NCBI GenBank assembly: GCA_951802425.1
Contig: OX637797.1
Coordinates: 496,001-560,000, forward strand
Reading direction: 5' to 3'
Source of the DNA: Clavaria fumosa
Lineage: Eukaryota; Basidiomycota; Agaricomycetes; Agaricales; Clavariaceae
Length of the DNA stretch: 64,000 nt
This document shows, one piece after another, positions 33,801-44,629 of this stretch. Numbering within the stretch: the first letter of the stretch is position 1; the number at the start of each line of letters is the position of its first letter. Under the pieces are notes generated by a model. It searched no databases. It worked only from the letters and a program-made list of their open reading frames with translations, and was not told the DNA's origin. The position numbers were made by a program, and so were the translations under genes.

Positions 33801-36800
33801 CCGCTTGTCGTGTCTATCGCCGGCGGCGCGTCGTTGCTGAAGATGTTACATGGTTCGCGTAGGTACGGGGATTGCAAGAAGCTCCGGCAGCTGCTGAAAT
33901 CGCACCTGACGATGACGCGGCTTGTGCTCAACTATAAACAGCGCTCATCAATGGCCAGTAAACCTTGCCTTCTGGAGCAAGCTCTTTGTGCGCGGGTCTC
34001 GGGCGGCCTTGCTTCGCTAGATCCTCGGACCAAGCTGGACCCTGTCGATGTCATTGCGGGCTATGTCAAGAGTAAGATCGTTGGGGACCATGTGCGTCAC
34101 GACGCCATACGGACGCTGTATTCCCTCTGCGAATCCTTGTCGATGTCCCAGCCCTCGCCTCTTACCATCGTTGGCCGTCTATCGGACCCGGAAGCTACCA
34201 TGGTGTCATTGGTCCGTATCTTGCAGCACCCATTTGATGATCTGTCTCTACGCATAGCCGTATGGAACTTCATCTCCCTCGCCATGCACAAAGAGCCGCC
34301 CCTCGCGGGCCTGCTTGTTGCCGGACACTTCCGCATTCCAGCGGATGTCAGAAGGCCGGACAAAGCTATTGAGGACAAGTCAGCGGCTGATACCCTAATC
34401 AAGTCCCACCGCGCAAGTGCTTTGGAGGTCGCTACAGACATGCTGGCAACTTGGAAGACGCTCTGGGATCATAATCCTCCGCTGCTGGCGCGCGTCCTCA
34501 GATTCCTTGATATCGTCTGGCAGCATGGCCTTGAACACAAGGGCACGCTGGAGTCGATTCGCGGAGATGCGGAATTCTGGTCCCAGCTTGCCGATATCAT
34601 TAAAACTGAGCTCGGACCTGCTCCTTCTTACGAAATGGACTCATACGTGGATCTGGATGGTGTGCGTCGGGCGAATTCACACCCGAGCATATCTTTTTGG
34701 GCGTACAGAGCGTCCGCAAAATCTTTCGCACTACACCTCATCGGTTTGGATGCTGAGATGCAAACGTCCGGTGATCAGAAATCGGGTACAAGACCACTCA
34801 GCTTCACCAAAGTAGAGCCTCATCTGAAGACAACTGTTCAATTGACAAATTTGGTGATGGAGGCGGCAGCGAATTCATGTGATCCAATTCTTCACGACGA
34901 GCTTCTGCAGTTTGTCAAAGCCGAATTCTCGTATTTGGACTTGGAGCAGCTCGAGTCGCAAGAACCAGTGATAGAACGAGAATTCGGGGATGATTTCTCA
35001 TTCTCAACGGCGTTGTTGCAGAATAGGCTGTTCCCTTTCCAGAATGTGCAGGACATGGCCGACCAGGTGGAGGAAGTGGACAAGCGGCTCCGGTCTGTCA
35101 ACCTTAATTTGTCTCTCGCCCATTCGCAAATCTCCTTAGTGGAGTCGTTGCAATTTTTCTTCCGTCAAATGATCCAGTTTGTGCGCAGCGACACGACAGT
35201 CAGACCGATAGCACTCTCGATAGCCGCAAATTTATCATCAGACATTGCGCGTGAAACCCGTGGCGGGGACTTGATGGCTAAAATCCACGGGGCAAGACTG
35301 TCTTTGTTACTATCTCTGCTTGAGGTTGCATGGTTTTCCTTGGCGGACCAACCGAACGAAATCAAGTCCTTCATTTCACTAGTCCGCAACGTCCATGACA
35401 TCATCCATAACGAATCGCAACCCCCTTCCAAATCCGTCCTCGGATTAGTCGCCTCTCCCTTCCACCGTATGCTGCTCCAAATCATCTACTTCTGCGCAAA
35501 GCACTGCCGTAACTTGAGCAAGCGTCCGAGATCATTGACCGCAGAGCAACGATTGACAGTCACTGCCATGCTCGATGCAAGTCTGAGCTTTGCGATAGAC
35601 TCGCTGCGGGCAGCGTTCGATTCTGCCTGCGTCAGAGTGGATGCCGAGCTGGATTTCGACGTGCAGCTTCTCGTCGCAGTTTTTGACCAATGCACCCGAC
35701 CAGACATTCACCCGTCCTCGACGTCCTGGTTGTCAAGGTGCATCGAGGCCGATGTCATCAAGAGCAGCCTGAGATTATTTGTGCGCACGGATCTCGTGGG
35801 CCTATCTGATCTTCCTTTTCTCTTGGCTCTCAAACGACCTCTATGTGCGCCGCACATCCTCATGTTCCACATGTCATTAGCAAGCATCCCGGCCGCTGCG
35901 GAGAAATTGGCAAGCGAAGGCGTCCTCACAGCATACACCAATAACAGCATCAGCTCTGCAATAAGCGCAGGCTTGATTGACGTCACAATCCCCGAGTTCC
36001 CGGGTGACTGCAGCCCTGCACATCGCGCTTATTGTTCCATGCTGGCCGTCGTCGCTGGAGTAGTTGGTGCTTTGGGACGTCACAACCACTTTTTTGATTC
36101 CGAGGCCACTGCATTCGTGCAGTTCTATAGCGATCAGATTTCTCGTGCGCTGTCTTGGACGACCGTCGATACAATCAGCCTCCCTTTAGTGGAAGAGCTC
36201 GACCAAATTGTCAATGTCTTCGCTGCCATTGCTACTAGCACGCCGGCTCCAGCGAATAGCTATTCTTCTGTCTCGAAGCTATTGCGTGTCTTCACTACTC
36301 GCGGGTTGATGTTGCTACAGCAACTCAATTATGCGTTGACTCATCCAAATCACTTGGCCAGTCTCATTGATCCTGTCACTGCTGACGAGCGAGCGCTGAT
36401 TGAGAAGGGCGCCCAAGGGCGGGACCCACTCAAATCGCCTCTTGCCCTTCGCGTGGTGGAACGTTTATTCCGACTGTCAGGCGCCATCTTGTTGGTTCTC
36501 GTCACAGTTAGCCGAGCTGATTGCGTTCTACTTGGGGACCGAGAAGACTGGCCCATCCAGGAGGCCTTACTTATTCCGGTGAATGCGCTGTTGCCCATGA
36601 TGATTACGAGTGCTCAATTTGCCTTCCACAGCACTCCAAAGTTGTCCTTGGCGAGCCGGCCTCCTTGGGCACGCTGCTAGAGCTGGGTAATTGCACCCTC
36701 GATCGACTGCGCGATCTGTCGACGGAGTCAGCGCAGGACAAGGCAAAGACTTCGATTGCACGCGCGACGGCACGAAATCTACTCGAGCTTATCATGCTAT

Positions 36801-37132
36801 ACTGCATCACGCAGCTTGCCATGTGGCTTTCCAAGCCTGAGTTTGACATTGCGTTTGGCGGTGGGGGCGGTGGGGATGCGAACGACGAGGAATCACCAGG
36901 GACAGAAAACCAGAAGGGTGAAGGAGTGAAGGATCGGAAAGCACCACGCACATCGCTGAGCCTAGCGGAGCGGTTGAGGCGAGGTATCACGGGAGAGATG
37001 GCGGACGATTTGGAATCCTTCTTGAAAAAGGGAAGAGCGGCTTTAGAGGACGACCTCGGTCCGGAAGCGTCGAAACACATGAATTTGTCGCCGATTTTGA
37101 TCCATTTCTTTGAGGAACATCTACGAAGTTGA
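30846..37132 (+). CDS. nup192: Inner-ring nucleoporin NUP192/NUP205
   Basis: This very large, mostly helical scaffold protein (over 2,000 residues) fits the NUP192/NUP205 adaptor of the inner ring of the nuclear pore complex. Typical parts are the N-terminal YERIHAWLNGQ ... GTVTLDDGVTFQIEDVDKDL segment, the SDKFHIDEVEAFILLRSFLY helix pair, the long alpha-solenoid and the C-terminal VVLGEPASLGTLLELGNCTL followed by RNLLELIMLYCITQLAMWL. Introns: one in the first 110 bases after ATG 30,846 (exact site unsure), 32,225-32,274 (gtgtgt...tcag, phase 1) and 36,579-36,631 (gtgaat...cacag, phase 0). The middle exon of about 4.3 kb is unusually long for this genome. Stop at 37,130-37,132. Confidence 0.88.
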
Positions 37133-37206
37133 AACTGTATGAATACATTTCAAGTTCCATTGTTATTGTACAATTTGATATTATAAATCTGCTACTGGGT
37201 GATCTG

Positions 37207-38539
37207 CTACTGGGTGAGAACGTCAATCGATGAATCAGTGACTAATATCATATGTTCAGATTGGGCACTCCGCGCACAGTTCTGATTGGATTACTGTTAG
37301 GAATGCTCGTAATCCAGTCATAGACGCACCTCCGTCGATGTTGTCCAGCCATCGGGGAATATCCAGCCATCTGGGCTGGAACCCTGGACGAGACACGGCT
37401 GCGGTGATATTGAGCCTCGGAGGCGTACGGATGGGGAGAACCTCAGACCTCAATGGTAAAACAATGACCCGGGAGCATAACACCCGGCTCGTCGTTGGCT
37501 GCGAGATGGTGAGAAAGTCGGGAGGGCGAGAAAGAAACCAGTGAGGCGGACTAAAGTCCCTTACGAGTGTGGTGAATCCACGGCGGTCGGTGGAACGTGG
37601 TACCGATGCCATGACCGGTGAACTGAGAGGATACGGAAAAGCTTCGTGCAGATGCAAGCGCGTGAATGGCTTTGCCTATGCCTCTGAACGGCTTTCCTGG
37701 TCCGCAGGCCTGGATACCTGCCGCGAGAGCGTCGGCAGCGGCACGCACCAAGTCCTTGCCTTGTTGGTCCTAACAGAAATATGGTACGCATTGATAGAGT
37801 TGGCCGGCAAACTACTTACAACGTCACCAACCATGAACGTCTTTGAAGTATCACCGTGGAATCCTTGGAAGAAGACGGTAATGTCAACATTGACAATGTC
37901 ACCGTCTTCAAGGGGTCGACTGCATGATTTATCAATTGATGACGCTCTGCGGATCATTTGCGGGAACATGTACTCGTCAGGGATGCCATGTGCAATGACA
38001 TTGTTCACGCTCGTACAACACGATCGAGGATACCCGCCGTAACGCAGTGGTGAGGGATACGCGTCATGAGCGATGACATAGTCGTGCACGGCAGCGTCAA
38101 TGAAGTTTGTCGTGATTCCAGGCTGGTGGGAAAGCTGGTCAGACTTCGTGTCGCACAGCGTCTGGCTACCTAGGGAAAGGGAGGACTGAACCTCGATGAG
38201 CTCGCCGACGTGTTCCAGCACCTGCTTTGCAAGGGCGGCTGCTTTTCGGACACGCGTTTCCTCGTCTCCTCCGAGCGGGATAATGCCATCTCCTTCGTGC
38301 GGGTCTCCATGGTGTGGATCGCCCTCTTGTGTGCCCCGACCGGGCGCAGCGTACCCAGGCCTGGGTATCCAGCTGGGAACATGGCGTGGACTAATATGCG
38401 ATACACCCCACACCCAAGGTTCTGGGGGAAGGATGACCGCGTAGTGTCCGAAATGTTGCTGGGGTATTGAGGAGGTCTTCTTCCTAACGTTTGGTCTGCC
38501 GAGCCAGAGGAACAACGGTCGAATCAGTCGCCGTCGCAT
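37207..38539 (-). CDS. map1: Methionine aminopeptidase type 1
   Basis: The enzyme removes the initiator methionine from new proteins using two metal ions. From ATG 38,537-38,539 the start MRRRLIRPLFLWLGRPNVRK is basic and hydrophobic, consistent with a mitochondrial presequence. The catalytic domain shows GITTNFIDAAVHDYVIAHDA, SPLRYGGYPRSCCTSVNNVI, AHGIPD, the metal ligands in DGDIVNVDITVFFQGFHGD, then FTGHGIGTTFHRPP (metal-binding His), NDEPGVMLPGHCFTIE-type region, QGSSPDGWIFPDGWTTST and CARSAQSEHMILVTDSS. At least seven exons; TAG at 37,207-37,209. It faces the LARP7-like gene with only 42 bp between ATGs. Confidence 0.9.
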
Positions 38540-38581
38540 CCGTTGCGGAGCTGAACGTGCGGTGACAGCCACTGCCGTCGA
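38540..38581. promoter_or_regulatory. 42-bp divergent start region
   Basis: Only 42 bases separate the ATG of methionine aminopeptidase (-) from that of the LARP7-like gene (+). Each promoter and 5' leader must therefore overlap the coding part of the neighbour, or the true starts lie further inside. Confidence 0.6.
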
Positions 38582-40370
38582 ATGCCCACCTTTCCTTTCG
38601 TCCCGAGGAAGGTCGCGAAAGCTCTGCGACCAGAAGCGGCGCAGCCCGACCCGCCTCTTCCAGCCTCAGCTTCAGCTTCACACGACTCGGAGCCTGTCGC
38701 GGCTGCCAGTGGGGTCACGGCGGTGACCGGCGAAGGGAACAGCAAGGATGTAGAACACGAACGACGATCTCGCTCTCACACTACCGACGAGGACGCGGTG
38801 GCCCTAGCGTCTCTTGCCCTCTCTGACTATGCGCTCTGGTCTAGCCCGAGCCTGCGTCACAGACTGGAGAGCAACGATGACGGATGTAAGTCGCTCTTCC
38901 GGCCGTGTCGTCGGGGAGCTCGAATCATTCACGCAGGACCTTTTCGTGTTCAAGTTGTATCTATCAACGATCTTTTGCGTTTGTCTCCAGCACTATCGGG
39001 TCTGCGCGATGTGAAGGGAGCCCACGTTCTCATCGCAAAGGCTATTCGTGCAGACACCACCGCTACGCTGGAGGTGCGAATGTCGCTCTTCTCACCACTA
39101 TATTCTGCTTTGGGCAGTACGGATCACCACGATGTCGGGGGTTACGAAATTCGAAGACAAACGCAGAGTGACCCGTCGTCTAGTCACTACACGCAAGCCC
39201 ATTGGGACGCGAGAACCGTGTATTTGGTGTGCCCTGCGCTAACTTGAGCACCAAGAAACCCTAACTTACCCTCCCACAACAGGAAAACATTCCGTCAACG
39301 CACCGCACTGTTCCGCGGATCGCTCGTTTCGTGTGCGCTCTTTTGGCGTCTGCGACCGCCATTTCTACACCCGCCTTTCGCGTCCAACACGTACACCTGC
39401 CGTCCCATCATCATGACAAACCCGGCGACCCCGCGCAATGTAAAGGCTTCGCTCTCGTGACGCTCACCACGACCGAGGATGTAGAAGCTTTACTCCGTGA
39501 CTGGCCATGGGACTTGCGCCACACCCCGCTGCGTGAGCACAGCGTCGCTATGGCATTGGGCACGGAATACGACGAGGCTGTGAAATTCGGCCTCCGGGCA
39601 CTGTCGATGTGTCAATGGAACGAACTACAAGGAGAGTACCTCGCTTACCACCAAAGGCTTCTCGACCAAATTAGATACGATTCGTCCAAAGAACCACCGG
39701 GTGCCTCAATCATTACCCACTCCGCCTCTGGAACCGCGCGCCCAGTCGTCGATCCGCTCCAAAGCAGCTCGTCACAAGTACTAGATGAACTGCACGCCCC
39801 CGGACAGACCATGGCGTCCCTCTACCCTCCTGATTGTCTCCTTTTCATCCGCAACGTCCATATTGGCACGAACAAGACAACTCTCCGCGCCCTGTTCTCG
39901 CGTGCCTTCCCGGAGAACTCGTCCAATGGCATTGACTACGTCGATTATACAAAAGGCATGGACTCTGTAAGTATTTTTGGTATTACTCGCTTTCGCGCCA
40001 TCGTCTGCTAAACTCACGCCCAACCTTGCTTTTCTCCCACTCACTTTAGTGCCACATTCGCGTCACCAGTCCAGCACACGCACACCTCGTCAGGGATCAC
40101 TTCGCTGCGCATCCCTGCACACAAGCTGATGGATTGGACGACCAAGGAATGCACGGTGAAGGGGCAGCCGTCACGGTGGAGGTTGTCCAGGGCAGGAAGG
40201 CAGATTTATACTGGCAGAAAGTACCTGAGAAGATTCGACTCCAAGCAATTCAGCGGGCGGTGGAGAGTGTCGGAAGCGGCGAGGCCCCTCGGTGCGAGGC
40301 TGGCGTCAATGTTGGGGATGACGGAAAAGAAAAGCAGACGAGGTCACGAAAACGAAAGAAGGTTGGATGA
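38582..40370 (+). CDS. LARP7/Pof8-like La-module RNA-binding protein
   Basis: The protein opens MPTFPFVPRKVAKAL. The La motif spans an intron: DYALWSSPSLRHRLESNDDG joins to FVSINDLLRLSPALSG (donor gtaagt at about 38,886, acceptor caag at about 38,960), then KAIRADTTATLE. This matches the La-motif pattern of a helix, DG(F/Y)V and a final KAI/RAL helix. A middle exon (39,283-39,966) carries an RRM-like segment. The last exons give CLLFIRNVHIGTNKTTLRAL, HIRVTSPAHAHLVRDHF and EVVQGRKADLYWQKV, which matches the extended xRRM with its RYWQK-type helix, followed by a basic KRKK tail and TGA at 40,368-40,370. LARP7-family proteins with xRRM bind 7SK RNA in animals and telomerase RNA in ciliates and fission yeast (p65, Pof8). 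In this fungus I infer telomerase RNA binding. Confidence 0.75.
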
Positions 40371-40485
40371 GACATAGGGGTAGTTAATTCCTCATGTGCA
40401 GACAGTGACAGCCATGGGATACTTGGCACAATCAGACACCTGAAGCCGTGCAGTAATTCCAAACTATAATAATCATGAGTGCGGC

Positions 40486-42047
40486 TCAATGTCTTTCCTG
40501 CCGCAAGCGATCCCGAACCCGCATAAGCGCCCTGCCGAGATGATTGGTACCTTGCGATTGCGTGCCTTCGCCCCAAAACGGATCGTTAGGCTCGGCGTAA
40601 ATAATGTCCGCAAAGCCAGTGTCCAGCAACAATGAACGGAGCGAAGGATGTTGGTTGAACTTGTGGTATAACACCTCGTCCATCTACACAATGGAAGACA
40701 TCAGTCAGGGATGGTTTCCGCAGGTAACAAGGAGGGCAGCACCTCAGCCAGGAACACACCACCCCAATCGGGCCGCACATGTTTTTGGAAGCTCGCCGAG
40801 AGTGGATACACCTCTTGCACCTGGGGCCCCGCGCGAATGCGCTCCGAGAGGTCTGGGCGGTGGTGTAGAAACTTGAGTGCTTCGTGGAGGTGTAGCGCCG
40901 TCGGGTACGTCTTGTCTTGGTATACGACGGGGTGCGGCGAGTGGTTCATAAACCCAGCCAAGGGTCCCTGGTGGTCAAATCTAACGGGTTGCTGGCTTTC
41001 GGAAGAAACGGGGACCGTGGGACCCGCAGGCGGGACGTACGTCGTCGATGGGGCGCGCTCTGCAGAGTGGCCTGCAGCGGCAGAGGCCGATGACAGGGGC
41101 GGCTGTGGTTGGTGCAGCGGATCGGGGCGAGCCCTCGCGGCATCCAGAAGCGCCGCGCCAATCGAGCCAGGCATCTCCGCCCTCGTGACGTTCGGTGGCA
41201 CCTGCGAGTGCGAGTAGCTGAACGCACGAAGCAGCCCGCGGCTCCGCCTTGCCTTGTTTCGCCCGAAGAAACCGGTCCTGGTCTCTGGCTCCGGCGCAAT
41301 AATGACGGATGACATTTGGGCGGGCTGCATAAGCAAATCGGACACTGGAAGGTCCCGGAGGAGGTTTCTGTATGGAGTAAGCTCGTAGATATCCCGCGGA
41401 GGAGGTGGAAGGGGATTGTTGAGGGGGGTGCGGGGGCGTGGGCCGCCAGGCCCGTATGCAGCCGGATTCGCTTGGGGGAGTGGCTCGAGAACTGAATGAA
41501 ACAGGCGCGCGTCGGCTTCTGCGGCTGACATGTGGCGTGGGGGCGGGTTGAAAATCGGTTCTACATGCGAAGCCGCTGGCGGGGCTGGCCCCGGGAACGA
41601 GGAGACGTGTGATGTGTGTGCACTTGGGATTTGTCCTGAAATATCCTGTGGGGAACGGGGCACGGGAACTCGCTCAGAGTACCTCCTGTGGGTGGAGGTC
41701 GACTCGGAATGCGAGCGCGCGTGATGGGTCCGATTTGACGAGGCGGGGGCAGGTGCTACAGTGGCAGACCCATGTCGCGAATGTTGCGCTGGGGCACCGC
41801 CTACAATGACGGGTTGAGCAGCTGAGCCCTGATGAGGAGGGTCTGTGACATGCATGTAATGTAGTCAGAAATGGTCCACACAAGCGGTAGGGTTAGAATT
41901 ACAATAATTGGTGAGCCGACTGCCATATGGATGTGGCACGTTGGGTGCGTACCCAGGGAAGGCGCCTGGCCGAAATGACTTGGAACGATTTGGATAGAGC
42001 TTTAATCCTGGATATGGTCCATCGTGCTTTGACGAGGTCGCGCCCAT
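40486..42047 (-). CDS. NADAR-domain protein with N-myristoylation signal
   Basis: Exon 1 starts at ATG 42,045-42,047 with MGATSSKHDG, a match to the MGxxxS N-myristoylation pattern. A phase-1 intron (donor gtaatt, branch tgactac, acceptor tcacag near 41,845) leads into a long Pro/Ser/His-rich linker. The C-terminal part is a NADAR (YbiA/RibX-like) domain: FMNHSPHPVVYQDKTYPTAL, LHEALKFLHHRPDLSERIR and, after an intron near 40,690, KFNQHPSLRSLLLDTGFADI, PNDPFWGEG, NHLGRALMRVRDRLR. Stop at 40,486-40,488. NADAR proteins cleave N-glycosidic bonds, and some remove ADP-ribose from nucleic acid bases. A membrane-tethered form suggests a different, unknown role. I am sure of the domain, less of the exact function. 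Confidence 0.8.
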
Positions 42048-42284
42048 GGATGATGTCCACCAGTACGAGCGTTTGTACCGTAAGAAATGGTCGTCCGTCT
42101 ACGCACACTATTGGAGAGTTTGTTGGGGCGCGTTGAACTGCGCGTTCGTTCAGAATGGCACACGTGATACACGTGATCAGAATTATTATGTAAGCAGTCA
42201 TATCACGTGTTACGCTGGGTGTCCGTTCAGGCATACAACACGGTCGAGCCAATATACTGTTTTTGTGTAAAACTCGCCACTAGC

Positions 42285-43361
42285 CTAGTTGATTCGCCTT
42301 CTGCCCGAAGGTGAGCCAGACCGCGACCGCGACCGCGACCGCCTATGTCTCCCGCCGCGGCCCGCCGCTGGATGCCCACGATCAGGAGAAGGATCACGGC
42401 GCAGAAGGGGCGGACGATGGTCGCCGCCCCTCCTCGCATCCAACTCGCGTTTACGGTCCCGGTCCCTGCCCAGCATTTCTCCGCGCCCACCCCTGCCGCC
42501 GCCGCCGCCGCCGCGGAGCCCACCACCGGGGGGCGGGGCGTTCGAGTCGCCGCGCCAATGGCCGCCCCCGCGCCCCGCCCCAAGAGAGGCGGGCGCGAGC
42601 GAGCCGCTCCACCCGCCGTCACCACGCCCGCCCCCCGCCGCCGCCCCCCTCCAGCCGTTAGCGGAGCCGTGCTGGTGCTGGTGCTGCTGCTGCTGCTGCT
42701 GCTGCTGCGTCGCCGGCACGTGCGTCTTGAGCGCGAGCTCGCCCGCGGGGCCGACGGCGACGGTCATGCTGCGCGGGAGGAGCACGGCGATGCAGAGGTA
42801 GTCGCCCGGGACGAAGCGGAGCTCGTCGAGCGTCCGCTCCTCCTTCTCGCGCTCGGTCGCCTCGCCTTCGTCGTCCTGGAGCAGCCGCGGCGCGGTGGTG
42901 GTGAGCGTGCCGGGCTCGCCGAGGATGTCGCGCGAGGAGACGATGCCGAGGTCCTTGTGAGCGAATCTACCTCTCTTGGCGGAGTCGGCGTAGACGGCAC
43001 GAAATTCGTATCGTGCTAAGGGGTGTCGGTACTCTGGCGTGCTTGGGGCGGTGCAGCGAAGCGTGGTCAAGACCTCGCGTAATGTAGCGTCCTTCCTGAG
43101 ATACTACATTATGAGGCCCTGAAACTTCTGTAAATTGGAAGATCACATACCAAGTGTAGATCTGCTGCTCATCTTTCGTCGGGAGCGTATTATCTTCGAA
43201 AAGAGAGAGTCGATGAAAGCTTCCGATTTTAAGGAAAGTGCGAATCAAAAACGGAGCCGTCTGTGCTGCCACGTTTGATGAATAAGAATGAGGACCACTT
43301 GCGAGATACTTGCCTTTTCTCTCGACACGATGGGTTGTCCACTGGGCGTTGTGGTCTCCAT
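42285..43361 (-). CDS. sap18: SAP18-like Sin3/HDAC and splicing-complex subunit
   Basis: ATG 43,359-43,361 begins METTTPSGQPIVSREK. The first intron (43,261-43,313) has a GC donor (AAG|gcaagt) and joins to TAPFLIRTFLKIGSFHRLS, the SAP18 ubiquitin-like fold start. A second intron, phase 2, links QIYTW to KDATLREVLTTLRC; then PLARYEFRAVYADSAKRGRF, DLGIVSSRDILGEPGT and LDELRFVPGDYLCIAVLLP complete the family core. Unlike the compact animal protein, it continues with a poly-Gln/His run, a Gly/Arg-rich stretch and an RSRSRS tail ending RRRIN. The RS/RGG tail fits a link to splicing (ASAP-type complexes). It diverges from NEDD8 across 202 bp. Confidence 0.85.
42674..42712. repeat. CTG/CAG tract coding polyglutamine in SAP18
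   Basis: A ctgctg run (with two ctggtg variants at its left) codes Gln and His residues on the minus strand within the SAP18 gene. Such tracts vary in length between strains. Confidence 0.85.
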
Positions 43362-43563
43362 TGGGCAGCCGTAAAAGCGAAGGTGGCAGAGCACGTAAGC
43401 AGACTCAGGCAACAAACAAAACCAAACAAAATGGCACTCAAGAAAGAGTCACGGCTCGGCACGCGTCGGTGAACATCGCCCCGACTCAAGTTGACACCTT
43501 CACCCATTGACCCCTCCTCGAGGCCTCCCCCACCGTTTTGTCTCGCCAAACCCCCCAAACAAA

Positions 43564-44231
43564 ATGCTGATCAAAGTAAAAGTAAGCCAGCCGCACCTCA
43601 AACGCGTCTCCCCCACACTCAGCTGAAACACACCCGGCGGGCGCGGCGCAACTTGTCAGACACTGACCGGGAAAGAGGTGAGGTTTTTTTTCTTTTTCTT
43701 TTCTCTCTTCTTCCCCTCTTTGCGCCTGAGCGCCCTGGGCCGCGAAGGGGGTGGGGAGGGGGGGGGGGGGGGGAGCGTGTATCTCAGCACGAGCTTATTG
43801 CGCCTCCCCCGCAGATCGAGCTGGACATAGATCCAAAAGACGTAGTGAGTCCCCGTCGCTCCGCCGCCCGTGTCCTGCGGGCGCAGCCAGTCGACATGAC
43901 TTCGCTCATCGCTCACCCACGCCCCCGTCGGGGCCGCTGCTGCCGCCGCCGCAGATATCTCGCATCAAAGAGAAAGTGGAGGAGCAGTCGGGCGTGCCGC
44001 CACAGCAGCAGAGACTCATCTTCGGCGGACGACAAATGTAATCTGTCCCATCTATTTTTATCTCCCTCATCGACTGGGGCTCTCCTAGTCCCTTCTCCGC
44101 CTCCGCTGACCACATCGCACTCCTATTCGCTCCCCCCTCTCCCTAGGCCCGACGACAAGACCGCCGAGCAACTAGGCGTCGGCATCGGATCCGTTCTGCA
44201 TCTTGTCCTGGCGTTGCGTGGCGGCCAATAA
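43564..44231 (+). CDS. nedd8: Ubiquitin-like modifier NEDD8/RUB1
   Basis: Five tiny exons were placed at 43,564-43,581, 43,660-43,677, 43,815-43,844, 43,955-44,037 and 44,148-44,231. They encode [42 protein letters not shown] with LIFGGRQM, and [20 protein letters not shown] ending LALRGGQ. Ala at position 72 before LRGG (ubiquitin has Arg) identifies NEDD8, which is conjugated to cullins. The 77-residue precursor has only one residue (Gln) after the GlyGly, like the single-residue tails known in yeast Rub1. Position 48 is Arg, where human NEDD8 and ubiquitin have Lys. The second large intron contains a run of 16 G (43,758-43,773). Confidence 0.92.
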
Positions 44232-44629
44232 GCGCTCAGCGCCGACTGATTCACCCGCAATCTCCGAGACACTCCTTGCCAACTCTTTTTTTTCTTCTTC
44301 CACGGAGCAGTTTATTCTACATTGTAACCACGGAGGGCACTATAGCCTCATAATCAATGTGCAACCACTGATCGATAGAATATGTGTTAGTCCAATACTG
44401 AGCCCCTCTTCTCGTAACCATCAACCTTCTACTCGCCAGTCGGCTACAGTTGAAATAGGCCTCTCATGTAGCAGAGCACGACAATTACTATCAGGTGGAC
44501 AGTTGTACAAGAATGGTGTTGAGCAGAGCTCGGAACCTTCGAACTCCCGGAGTCTGAAAGCAGGAAAAGGACAGATAGAGACAAAGTCCACTATAAGAAC
44601 AAAAAAAAGGTGCAACAAAAAGGAAGAAA
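44232..44629. other. Convergent 3' region of NEDD8 and GMC oxidase
   Basis: No gene seen. It contains the two 3' untranslated regions, with T-rich (ctctttttttttc) and A-rich (aacaaaaaaaagg) runs typical of fungal 3' ends. Confidence 0.6.

Noticed and set aside
36579..36660. Apparent frameshift near the 3' end of NUP192
   Set aside because: A 53-nt intron with gtgaat donor and ccacag acceptor at 36,579-36,631 restores the frame and the conserved VVLGEPASLGTLLELG block.
42289..43019. Long plus-strand frames rich in Pro, Arg and Ala opposite SAP18
   Set aside because: They mirror the GC-rich RGG/RS tail of SAP18 on the other strand and have no family features.
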